Below are positions 24,113 through 34,100 of a stretch of DNA of 34,767 nt, piece by piece. Origin of the DNA: Bacteroidetes bacterium GWF2_33_38 (GTDB lineage: Bacteria; Bacteroidota; Bacteroidia; Bacteroidales; GWF2-33-38); contig MEOF01000038.1 in the NCBI GenBank assembly GCA_001769505.1, positions 1-34,767 of the forward strand, written 5' to 3'. The first letter of the stretch is position 1. Every line of letters starts with the position of its first letter. Below the pieces are notes generated by a model that saw nothing but the letters and a program-made list of their open reading frames with translations, was not told where the DNA came from and made no database searches. Both the position numbers and the translations under genes were made by a program.

Positions 24113-24257
24113 ATACCAATTACGATTCAATGTGGCCGACACAATTTAAAAATAAGATTCCCGCTTTTGCGGGTATGTGGTAATTTTTGAGGCACATTCC
24201 CTTGAAAAAGGGAATCTAAAAAATCACATATGTGTCATATGGAAATAGAATTGGTAT
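24113..24257 (+). repeat. Structured repeat copy 2 (145 bp, MITE-like)
   Basis: Begins ATACCAATT and ends AATTGGTAT, exact inverted ends. Internal hairpins: ATTCCCGC-TTTT-GCGGGTAT (one base weaker than copy 3) and ATTCCCTT-GAAA-AAGGGAAT, plus the palindrome CACATATGTG. It differs from the copy at 27896 by two substitutions and two single-base indels. It lies between the convergent elbB and rluF. Confidence 0.9.
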
Positions 24258-24322
24258 AATTTTACAAATCATCGAAAAGCAATTTTGATATTTCCCAAAA
24301 TGTTGAATCTCGCCAAAAATGT
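24258..24322. other. Short spacer before rluF stop
   Basis: No element recognised; no hairpin with T-tract for the convergent genes was seen here, so the structured repeat next to it may serve as terminator for elbB and rluF. Confidence 0.4.
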
Positions 24323-25045
24323 TTAAATCGAAGCTTCTTCGGTTTTACTCGAATCTTCTACCAGTGAAAGCAAGTCGTTTAATTCTTTTTTTGTAAATGC
24401 TCGATACTTTCCGACTTCAAGATTTCCGAGCGAAATATTCATAATTCGTGTTCGTTTCAGATTTACTACATCGTATCCAAGATATTCGCACATTCGCCGT
24501 ATTTGACGATTTAACCCTTGTGTAAGAATAATGTTGAATGTGAAATTATTTAGTTGACGAACGTCGCATTTTTGAGTTACTGTATCCAGAATGGGAACTC
24601 CGAAACTCATTTTTTTGATAAAATCGTTGGTAATGGTTTTGTTAACGGTTACGATATATTCTTTTTCGTGATTATTTTTTGAACGAAGAATTTTGTTTAC
24701 AATATCGCCGTCGTTTGTCAAAAAAATTAAGCCTTCGCTCATTTTATCGAGTCGTCCTACCGGAAAAATTCGTTCAGGATAGTTAAGGTATTTAATTATA
24801 TTTCCTTTCACACTTATGTCGGTTGTGCAGGTAATCCCAATCGGTTTATTAAATAGTAAATAAATATTATCAACTGTTTTATTTATAACTTTTCCGTTTA
24901 TGCTAATAACATCATTTTCATTTACTTGTAGTCCGATAGTTGCTTTTGTTCCATTTACCCAAACCTTGCCTTCTTCAATAAATTTGTCGGCATTGCGGCG
25001 AGAGCAAAATCCAGTTTCCGAAATGGCTTTATTGAGTCGTTTCAT
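24323..25045 (-). CDS. rluF: 23S rRNA pseudouridine synthase, RluF/RsuA family
   Basis: Isomerises a uridine in 23S rRNA (U2604 in E. coli for RluF). From the chosen start the product has 240 residues. The N-terminal S4 RNA-binding domain is visible (MKRLNKAISETGFCSRRNAD, residues 1-20; WVNGTKATIG). The catalytic domain has KPIGITCTT and GRLDKMSEGLIFLTNDG with the catalytic Asp100, then TQGLNRQIRRMCEYLGY. It assigns best to RluF because of the FCSRR start and the single short C-terminus, though RluB/RluE/RsuA relatives differ little. The longer frame from 25096 lies inside the upstream transporter gene, so the start at 25045 is preferred, with a 17-bp overlap with that gene. Third gene of the purA operon. 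Confidence 0.88.
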   Translation of the reverse strand: MKRLNKAISETGFCSRRNADKFIEEGKVWVNGTKATIGLQVNENDVISINGKVINKTVDNIYLLFNKPIGITCTTDISVKGNIIKYLNYPERIFPVGRLDKMSEGLIFLTNDGDIVNKILRSKNNHEKEYIVTVNKTITNDFIKKMSFGVPILDTVTQKCDVRQLNNFTFNIILTQGLNRQIRRMCEYLGYDVVNLKRTRIMNISLGNLEVGKYRAFTKKELNDLLSLVEDSSKTEEASI

Positions 25046-25904
25046 GTTTGATTTCTTTTTTTCGATTATCAAAAAATTGATAAAGGAGTACACCAAGCAT
25101 AATTAGTCCCATTCCCGATAATTCTTTAATCGAGAGCGTTTCGCCCAGAGCCAAATATGCAAAAAAAGCAGCAAATACTGGTTCGAGTGAAAAAACCAAG
25201 GCAACTTTAACCGAGCTTACATATTTTTGAATCCAAACCGAAACAAAATAGCAAAACAATGTTCCTACAAGCCCCAAATACAATAAGGCAAGCGTTGATT
25301 TTGTTGATAAAACAACATCAGTATCGCTGATTAAAAAAAATCCGATTAAGCTAAATAGCGTGCTGAAAAAAAATTGATACATGATTAATGGCATCACGGC
25401 AGTTTTTTGTACAAATTTACCCGCCGAAACAATGTGAAGGGCGTAAGCTGCAACCGTTATAAGCGTTATTAAATCCCCAATATTGAAATCGGTTTCAACG
25501 TCGTATGTAAGCAAAAACAATCCAAAAAATGTTATCAAAATCGAGAAAATCCCATTTCGAGACATTTTTTCTTTAAAAAACAACAATAAAATAAACGGAA
25601 CTACCACAACTGCCGAGCCTGTAATAAAAGCACTATGCCCCGAACTAGTATATTTTAATCCTATGGTTTGCGAAATGTAAGTCCCGAATAACAGAAATCC
25701 AATAATTCCGCCTTTTATGATAGCGTCTTTGTTAAAAAAATTTCTGCGGTCTTTGTAAAACACATAAAAAATCATCGGGATGGTTGCCAATAAATTCCGA
25801 ACAAATACCAAAAAGTATTCGTCAACACTGGCAACGGTATCTTTTACAATAAAAAATGTCGAGCCCCAAACAATCGTAACTAAAACGAGCCAAAACAAAT
25901 ACAT
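25029..25904 (-). CDS. DMT superfamily transporter (EamA family)
   Basis: A 291-residue inner-membrane protein with ten predicted spans in two EamA repeats of five. The first repeat begins LFWLVLVTIVWGSTFFIVKD, the typical 'WGSTF' start; the second includes MPLIMYQFFFSTLFSLIGFF and ends with VFSLEPVFAAFFAYLALGETLSIKELSG, the standard 'LEPVFAALFAxLxLGE' motif. Members export amino acids, nucleosides or other metabolites; the substrate is not predictable here. The start codon directly follows the stop codon of purA with no gap, and its 3' end overlaps rluF by 17 bp, so the three genes are almost certainly one transcript with coupled translation. Confidence 0.93.
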   Translation of the reverse strand: MYLFWLVLVTIVWGSTFFIVKDTVASVDEYFLVFVRNLLATIPMIFYVFYKDRRNFFNKDAIIKGGIIGFLLFGTYISQTIGLKYTSSGHSAFITGSAVVVVPFILLLFFKEKMSRNGIFSILITFFGLFLLTYDVETDFNIGDLITLITVAAYALHIVSAGKFVQKTAVMPLIMYQFFFSTLFSLIGFFLISDTDVVLSTKSTLALLYLGLVGTLFCYFVSVWIQKYVSSVKVALVFSLEPVFAAFFAYLALGETLSIKELSGMGLIMLGVLLYQFFDNRKKEIKHETTQ

Positions 25905-27167
25905 TTAGCGATAAATTGTCTGATTTCTATCGGGACCAAGCGAAACAATTGTAATAGGAACTTCTAACTCTATTTCAAGATATTTTATATAATTTTTTAA
26001 TTCTGTCGGCATTTCGACTTCCGATTTAATGTTGGTTGTATCGGTTTTCCAGCCTTTAAAATCCTTGTAAATAGGTTTTATTTCATCGCTTAATTCGTAA
26101 GGAATGGTTTTCGAAATATTTCCATTTATGTCGTATGCTGTGCAAACTTTTATCGTGTCAAATTCGTTCAATACATCGGCTTTGGTCATAATTAATTGAG
26201 TAACCCCGTTAATCATAATTGAGTATTTCAAAGCAGGAAGGTCAATCCAGCCGCATCTACGCGGACGACCTGTTGTGGCACCAAATTCATGACCTATTTG
26301 TCGCAATTTTTCTCCGGTTTCCTCCAACAGTTCAGTTGGAAAAGGTCCGCTTCCAACTCGTGTGCAATACGCTTTAAAAATTCCAAAAACTTCACCGATT
26401 TTTTGCGGAGCAATTCCGATTCCAGTCAAAGCTCCTGCCGTAACCGTATTCGACGAAGTTACAAACGGATAGGTTCCAAAATCAATGTCCAACATTGTTC
26501 CTTGAGCTCCCTCTGCCAATATTTTTTTATTTTCTTTCAATAAATTATTGACAAAATATTCGGAATCCACAATTTTTAGGGTTTTAATCAATTCAATTCC
26601 TTTAAACCATTCTTTTTCAAGTTCTTCAAGTTCGAACGCAAAATTTAAAAAGTTAATTAAATCAATATGTTTTTGCTTTAACGAATTGTATTTTTCGATA
26701 AAATTTGGAGTTAAAATATCGCCGATTCGCAAGCCGTTTCGGGCAATTTTGTCGGTATAAGTTGGTCCAATTCCCTTTAGCGTTGAGCCAATTTTGGCTT
26801 TCCCTTTGGCATTTTCTTGTGCAGCATCAAGAATTCGATGCGTGGGAATGATTAAATGAGCTTTTTTCGAAATATATAATTTTTGACTTACATCAACCCC
26901 AAGTTTGTTAATTGCCTCAATTTCTTTTTTCAAAATAGCCGCATCAATCACAACTCCGTTTCCTATCACATTAATAGAATTTTTATGAAAAATTCCCGAC
27001 GGAATTGTATGCAAAACGTGTTTTATATTGTTAAATTCCAGCGAATGTCCTGCGTTTGGACCGCCCTGAAATCGTACAACTGAATCATATTTTGGGGTAA
27101 TGGCATCAACTATTTTTCCTTTACCTTCGTCTCCCCATTGAAGACCTAATAAAACATCTACTTTCAT
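25905..27167 (-). CDS. purA: Adenylosuccinate synthetase
   Basis: Joins IMP and aspartate using GTP, the first committed step to AMP. From the chosen start the product has 420 residues, the normal size. MKVDVLLGLQWGDEGKGKIV is at residues 1-20, with catalytic Asp13; GGPNAGHS at 35-42 contains the catalytic His41. Both numbers match the E. coli enzyme. Further motifs include the IMP loop (GSTLKGIGPTYTDK), AEGAQGTMLDID, and GATTGRPRRCGW near the aspartate loop. A longer frame begins at 27191, but MKVDVLL is the conserved start. It is the first gene of an operon with the DMT transporter and rluF, separated from the Fur-family gene upstream by a terminator hairpin at 27259-27284. Confidence 0.96.
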   Translation of the reverse strand: MKVDVLLGLQWGDEGKGKIVDAITPKYDSVVRFQGGPNAGHSLEFNNIKHVLHTIPSGIFHKNSINVIGNGVVIDAAILKKEIEAINKLGVDVSQKLYISKKAHLIIPTHRILDAAQENAKGKAKIGSTLKGIGPTYTDKIARNGLRIGDILTPNFIEKYNSLKQKHIDLINFLNFAFELEELEKEWFKGIELIKTLKIVDSEYFVNNLLKENKKILAEGAQGTMLDIDFGTYPFVTSSNTVTAGALTGIGIAPQKIGEVFGIFKAYCTRVGSGPFPTELLEETGEKLRQIGHEFGATTGRPRRCGWIDLPALKYSIMINGVTQLIMTKADVLNEFDTIKVCTAYDINGNISKTIPYELSDEIKPIYKDFKGWKTDTTNIKSEVEMPTELKNYIKYLEIELEVPITIVSLGPDRNQTIYR

Positions 27168-27255
27168 GTGTTTTTGTATTAAAAAAATCATTTATAAACG
27201 GCTTGACAAGGTAATAATTTTTTGTTTTTTTTATCAATGATGTTAATAAGAATTA

Positions 27256-27290
27256 AAAAATCCCTTATTGCGAAATAAGAGATTCTTTTT
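27256..27290 (-). terminator. Terminator of the Fur-family gene
   Basis: Minus-strand hairpin: arms AATCTCTTATT and AATAAGGGATT with loop TCGC, one U-G wobble, followed by TTTTTTAA. It lies 28 bp after the fur-family stop codon (27312) and separates it from purA. Confidence 0.75.
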
Positions 27291-27311
27291 TATACAATGT
27301 TTCAACAATTT

Positions 27312-27758
27312 TTATTTTTTACATTCCTTGCAAATGCCATATATGTAAAGCGAATGATGCGAAATTGTAAAATCGGATTGCTGAGCAGCAGAATTTTCAA
27401 TTTCGTGTATTCTTGGGTCACAAAATTCATTTACTTTTCCGCAAATAGTACAAATTAAATGATCGTGTTGTTTACAATGATATGCCTTTTCGAATTGAGC
27501 AATATTTTTTCCGAACTGATGTTTAATCACAAGATTACATTCGAGTAAAAGCTCAATTGTGTTGTACAGCGTTGCTCGGCTAACCCTGTAATTTTTGTTT
27601 TTCATCATTATGTACAGCGTTTCAATATCGAAATGCGTATCGCGGGAATAAATTTCGTCTAAAATGGCAAATCTTTCCGGCGTTTTTCGATGTCCATTTC
27701 TTTCAAGATAATCGATAAAAAGATTTTTAACACTGCTCTTTGTTTCTTCGTTAATCAT
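27312..27758 (-). CDS. Fur family metal-dependent repressor
   Basis: A 148-residue member of the Fur/Zur/PerR family. The winged helix is visible ([16 protein letters not shown], then [21 protein letters not shown] with the recognition helix SRATLYNTI), followed by the dimerisation domain. Two CxxC pairs, C103/C106 (CTICGK) and C143/C146 (CKECKK), form the usual structural zinc site. The HDHLIC stretch and HEIE segment supply likely regulatory metal ligands. The exact metal or peroxide specificity cannot be assigned: the short regulatory ligand set and the H-x-H before the first CxxC fit Fur or PerR. It is transcribed alone; a promoter with TTGC (27808-27805), a 19-nt spacer and TATCTTTA (27785-27778) precedes it, and a terminator follows. 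Confidence 0.92.
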   Translation of the reverse strand: MINEETKSSVKNLFIDYLERNGHRKTPERFAILDEIYSRDTHFDIETLYIMMKNKNYRVSRATLYNTIELLLECNLVIKHQFGKNIAQFEKAYHCKQHDHLICTICGKVNEFCDPRIHEIENSAAQQSDFTISHHSLYIYGICKECKK

Positions 27759-27777
27759 AGTTGTATTTTTTCTGAAA

Positions 27778-27808
27778 TAAAGATATACACTAAAAATGAA
27801 TCTTGCAA
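27778..27808 (-). promoter_or_regulatory. Promoter candidate for the Fur-family gene
   Basis: Minus strand TTGC (27808-27805), 19-nt spacer, TATCTTTA (27785-27778), one base from the TAnnTTTG consensus. The predicted start of transcription is about 15 nt before the ATG. Confidence 0.4.
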
Positions 27809-27895
27809 TTTTTATTTAGAATAATTAAAAACGATTTTAAAATTCTTAAAAACAACTAAATGTGTACACAATTACCTTAATGTTTTAAAAAAATG

Positions 27896-28042
27896 ATACC
27901 AATTACGATTCAATGTGACCGACACAATTTAAAAATAAGATACCCGCTTTTGCGGGTATGTGGTAATTTTTTGAGGCACATTCCCTTGAAAAAGGGAATC
28001 TAAAAAAATCACATATGTGTCATATGGAAATAGAATTGGTAT
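27896..28042 (+). repeat. Structured repeat copy 3 (147 bp, MITE-like)
   Basis: Inverted ends ATACCAATT and AATTGGTAT; hairpins ATACCCGC-TTTT-GCGGGTAT and ATTCCCTT-GAAA-AAGGGAAT with perfect 8-bp stems; palindrome CACATATGTG. It ends 149 bp upstream of the start codon of the giant surface protein gene. This copy looks like the least damaged of the three. Confidence 0.9.
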
Positions 28043-28191
28043 GATTTCGTTTTTGTTAAAATATCAATCTATTTTCCTTGAAAAAAATACGTAAACAACT
28101 AAAAATCAAATATATTTTATAAATTTTTTCAAGAATTAGTTTAAATTTGTTCTTTTAAGCTATATTTACAAGCATATTGAAACATTGTACC
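28043..28191. other. Leader and promoter region of the giant SprB-like gene
   Basis: Very AT-rich. A TATATTTA box at 28161-28168, one base from TAnnTTTG, lies 23 nt upstream of the first ATG and is the best promoter candidate. An inverted repeat CTTGAAAAAAAT (28077-28088) and ATTTTTTCAAG (28123-28133) lies further upstream; it may be incidental. Confidence 0.35.
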
Positions 28192-31100
28192 ATGATAATT
28201 CGTACAAAAGCAGAATTTATTAAAATGAACTTAAACTTACTGAATATGAATGCGTTCAGAACAATTATATCCATAGCCATAATTTTTATTTTTACTGCTT
28301 CTTCTATTGCTCAAGAAAGATTTTGGGTAAATGGTAGCGGAAATTGGAACGACCAGTCACACTGGTCAATACAAAGTGGAGGGGTCGGCGATGCATCTAT
28401 CCCTACAAAATTAAACGATGTAATTTTCGACGAAAACTCTTTTTTTTCTGATGGCAATGTTGTTGATTTCGAAACCAATATTGAATGCAAATCCTTTGTT
28501 TGGAACTCAAGAAATAATTATTTGCTTTCATCGGTAGAGAATAGCCTTTCGATTTTTGGAAAAAAATTCTATTCTGAATCAAATACTTTTGCCGAGTTTT
28601 TTGGAACAATTGCATTTAAAAATATTTCAGATGAACTACGCTTTTCAGTTGGAGGAACAATATCTGGTTCGATTCTTTTCGAAAATTGCAATTCTATTTC
28701 GATTGACAAAAATTTAACCGTATACGGGTATATTCAAAATTTAAACTCCACAATCAATAATAATTCCACAATTCAATGTAAAACATATTATACCGACACC
28801 GAAAATGATTTTAATATCTCAGCCTCCCAAGTGATTAATTCCACTGAGCTAGTTAATAACTCTTCAGATAGAGCCGTTTTTTCAATATCTTTATTATCAA
28901 CAACTCCATCTTGCCCAGGTTTGGATAACGGAACAATTACAATTGACATTTCGGGTAGTCCCACGTATCCAGTTATTCTTCGATTATATCATGCTACTTT
29001 ATGTCCTTTTGCTACCCCTTGCGTTCTTGATACGCTTGATGCAGTTGATTTTCCGCACACAATTACAGGAGTTGAAGGTTCTGCCACTGGATATTCGGTA
29101 CGGGTAACTGATGGCGATGCCAGTTCAAAAACTATTAACAACATTGGAGTAGTTAACCAAAGCCCAATGGAGATTAATCAAGATTTGATGGTTGAGCCTC
29201 TTTGCTCTGGAAACTCAAATGGGAAAATTTATTTGATTGACATTGGTAATGCAACATACCCTGTTAATTACGTATGGACAGGAGGAACAACTGGAGTTGC
29301 TGACATTGGTGATTCGGTAAAAATCGAAAATATTCCGTCGGGAAATTATTTTGTAACAATTGTTGATGATAATGGATGTGAAACCGAATTTGAATATAAT
29401 CTCGGAGAACCAATTGTACTTACTGCCTCAATCTCGTCAGCAAACATAACATGTAACGGAGATAACGACGGAACTGCTTCTGCTAGCGGAACAGGAGGAA
29501 TAACACCATATACTTACGAATGGTCTCCCGGCGGAGATATTACCCAAAATATATCAGGCTTATCGGCCGGAACGTATTACGTAACTGTTTTCGATCAAAA
29601 TAATTGTCAAGCAGTAGATTCTGTTGATGTTATTGAACCTGATGCTATTTCGTTACTAATGTCAAAAACCGATGAAACTTGCGGTGGAGCTTGCGATGGA
29701 ACAGCAACTGCAACCCCAAGCGGAGGAACAACTCCATATTCTTGGTTATGGGGCGGAGGACAAGCAACACAAACAATTTCCAGTTTATGTGAAAATACGT
29801 ATAATGTTACAGTTAGCGATGCTAATGGTTGCGATGTAAATTCAAGTATAGATATTGATGCTCCTGCAAGTGTTGTAATTAATATTACTTCACAAACAAA
29901 TATTCGATGTTATGGTGAAACCAATGGAGCTATTAATATTACAGCCTCTGGAGGAACTCCCGGATATACATATGATTGGGGCAGTGGTGTTACCGATGAA
30001 GATAGAATTAATTTAACTGCCGGGATTTACACCGTAACGATTTATGATTCACATAGTTGTTCCGAAAGTTTACCAATAACTATCACACAACCCGATTCCC
30101 TAATTGTTTCAACTGCGGGAACTGATCCAACTTGTAACAATGGTGCAAATGGCGAAATTACAGCTACCCCAACAGGGGGAACGTCTCCTTTTACGTATTC
30201 ATGGAGTTGTACAGGTCAAACAAGTCAAACAATTACAGGACTTTCTGCTGGTGCTTGTACGGTAATCGTTACCGACGATAGCCTTTGTACCGCAACAGAA
30301 ACAGAAATGTTAGACAATCCACCTGCTCTAAACATTGTTGTTTCAAAAACTCCTGTTACTTGTAATGGCGACTGTGATGGAACTGCTACTTTAGCACCAA
30401 GTGGAGGAACAAGCCCTTATACTTACGAATGGGACGATTTGCAAACAGCCCAAATGGCTACGGGTTTATGTGTAGGGCTTCACTCATATACCGTTACCGA
30501 TAATAATGGTGCCGGATGTTCTACCACAGGTTCTGTAAATATTTTAGGACCAACTGCAATCTCTGTCAATATAACATCAGCCGATGTTTCGTGTTTTGGG
30601 GATTGTGATGGAACAGCAACAGCTGTTGCTTCGGGAGGAAATGGAGGTTTTTCCTACATATGGTGCAACGGACAAACTCTTCAAACAGCAACAGGACTGT
30701 GTGCCGGAACTTGCGACGTAACCGCTACCGATATTTTGGGCTGCGAAGGAAATGCAACCGCTACCATAAACGAACCCGATGAAATTGTCATAACCGAAAC
30801 CATTACGAATGTTTCATGTGCAGGCGATACGGATGGCGAAATATCCATTAGTATGACAGGAGGAAGCACTCCTTATACCTATTTTTGGTACACAATTTCT
30901 GGAGGAACAGGGATTCTTCCCTTCAATCAAAATCAAACAGGGTTGAGCGAGGGAACCTTCGTGGTTAATGTCGAAGATGCTTCTGGTTGTATCGCCAAAG
31001 ATACGTTTGAAGTTTCTCATAACTCATCCTTGCCTCCTGCTACCGTTGATGTAACCGATGTTCTTTGTAACGGTGAAAGCACTGGTTCTATTAATGTAAC

Positions 31101-34100
31101 ATTAATAGGTGCTACTAGCCCTACGTATAGCTGGTTGCCTGGTGGCGAAACCACACAAGATTTGAATAATATTCCTGATGGAAACTACTGTGTTCATATA
31201 GAGGATAACGGTTGTGCATTCGACACCTGCCTGATTGTTGCAGAGCCTATTGCATTATCGCTGGTAACTACACCGACAAATCCAGGCTGTAGTGGAATAT
31301 GCGACGGCTCTATTGTTGCATCTCCATCAGGCGGAGTTACTCCATATTCTTACGATTGGAGTCCTAATGGACCACCATATACAGGAGATGGCTCTAATAC
31401 ATATTCTGATTTGTGCGACGGAACATACAACGTAACGGTAAGTGACGTTAACGGTTGTGAAATCACAGGTTCAGAAACCTTGGTCGAGCCGGGGGGAATG
31501 AGTTTTAATCCGCTTGTTAGCGACCCTCTTTGTATGGGGTCAAGCGATGGTTCAATCGAACTAAATGTTTCGGGAGGAATTACTCCTAGAACCTATATTT
31601 GGTCTCCTGATGGTGAAACTACTGAAGATATTTCAGGAAAACCTGCAGGAAACTATTGCGTAACCGTAACTGATGCAGGAGGTTGTCCAAAAGATACTTG
31701 CATTACATTAACTGACCCAGCAGGAATGGATGTTTCTGTCGGAACTCCATCGGCTTTCTTAATTGATGCTTCAACCGAAATTGAAGTTTGTTTCACAGCA
31801 ACACACACCTACGTTTCTGATTTAGGATATTATTTAATTGCTCCTGATGGTACAACGCTGGAGTTATCTAAAGCACCTGTTACCGCTTGTAATTCAGATC
31901 ATAATGTTGAAGATTTATGCTTCTCGACTACTGAAGTAACGCCTTTAAATGTTTGCAATACCTCATTACCAACTCCGTTAACAGGAAACTTTGCTTCATC
32001 AAACTCATGGAATATTTTCTATGGAATGGAACCGGGTCAAGGAAATTGGGCTGTTCAAATTTATGATTGTTATGGAGCAGATATCGGTTTTTTAACACAC
32101 GCAACCATGAGATTTACCGGAAACACAGTAAACGGGTCTGTTACGTATTTTTACGATTCGGGAGTTATCGCATCTAATATAAACGATAATTCATGCGATG
32201 CTCTTTTGGCTTCCATTTTTAAAGCTCCGGTAAATTTTCAAGTCAGTTGTTTTGGCGATTGCGATGCTACCATTTTTGCAAATACTACGAATGGTGTTGC
32301 CCCATATACATACGAGTGGGACGATGCATTATCAAGTACAAACGATACGCTGTATAATTTGTGTGTCGGTATTTACAATGTTACCGTTACCGATGACAAT
32401 GGTTGTCAAGGAACTTCTGTAGCAACTATTACCGAACCTCTTCCGCTAACTTCTGGAATTAGTTCGACCATCGAAATTTGCTCCGGTCTTTGCGACGGAA
32501 CTGCAACCGTAAATCCTTCGGGCGGAACTCCTCCATATTCAATTTTGTGGAACGATAATCAAACTACAACCACCGCAACCGGATTATGTTCAGGAGTCTA
32601 TACGGTTACCATTACCGATTCACGGTTGTGTACATTCGATACAACCATAACCATTGGTGTAAACAATGCTATTGTTGTAACCGAAACAAAAGTTAATCCT
32701 ACCTGTTATTACGATACTGATGGCTCGGTTACACTTAATGTTTCAGGGGGAACAACACCATATAGTATTGAATGGTGGAATGGAAATACGTCTAATTCGG
32801 CAAGTGGTTTGTCTGGAGGTAGCTATTGTTATACTGTAACAGATGATAATGGCTGTTTTATAGAAAATTGTGCTGTTCTTACAGCTCCCGATACAATACG
32901 TTTTAACGCAACGGTATCTGAACTTGAATGTTATGGCGATAATGACGGACAAATAAGTATATTGGTTACTGGAGGAATAGGAATTCCTACTTATACATGG
33001 AATCCGAATGTTTCGGTAACGAATACGGCGTCAAGTTTGGGTGGAGGAACTTATGAGTTTATTTACACTGATGGAAACGGTTGTACAAAAGATACTATTA
33101 TAATACTAAATGAACCAAGCGAAATTACATTTGATGTTACGCTACAATTCCAAACTTGTCCAAGTACGTGCGATGGTTATGCAGAAATTGGAAATATTTC
33201 AGGAGGAAATTCCCCATACAATATTGAATGGGAAAATGGTGAATCGGGCTTTTCGGCAATTGCCTTGTGCGTTGGCGATACAATTGTCCATGTCGAAGAC
33301 GTTAATGGATGTTTTGTTGATAGCACAATAACAACTACATCGCCAACCGAATTAATTATTACAGAAACCATTATTGATGCATCTTGCGGCGATTCAAACG
33401 GAGAAATTCATGTTGTAGTTTCGGGAGGAGTTTCTCCTTATTATTATACATGGAGTTCGGGAGGATCTGGAGATGGAACACCAGATTATATAAATTTAGA
33501 TGCTGATAACTATACGCTTACGCTTACAGATGATTATGGTTGCGTAAATCAAGAATCATATTCGGTTAGTAATCTGGGGGGACCAACAGTTACAATAGAA
33601 AATCAACAAGCTCCTTCTTGTGATGGTGTTTGTGATGGAGTAGTTACGATTTCTATTTCAGGTGGGGTTACTCCATACGATATTCAATGGTCAAATTTTG
33701 ATTCTGACTTAATTGCGGAAGATTTATGCGATGGCGTTATAAGCGTTGAGGTTACCGGAGACGATGGATGTATAGGAACCGAATCGGTTAATCTTGTTGC
33801 TCCTATTGCTCTTGCTCTTTCTTTTTCAAAATCAGATTTGTCTTGTTATCAAAGTGGAGATGGAAGAGATACCGTTTTTGTTATTGGAGGAACTCCTCCT
33901 TATACGTATAGTTGGAGCAATGGGAATAGCTCAGATATTGCTACCGAACTAGACACCGGACAAGTATGTGTAACAGTTACTGATTTTAATGGATGTCTGG
34001 CTATTGCATGTGATGCAATTTCTCAGCCAACAGAATTAATTGCCTCTATTACAGCACAAACCGATGCGACTTGTTTTGGTGGAAATGATGGTAGTTTAAC

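Noticed and set aside
23986-28191. tRNA or other small RNA genes in intergenic DNA
   Set aside because: No cloverleaf or known riboswitch pattern was seen in the gaps. The only strong structures are the repeat hairpins.
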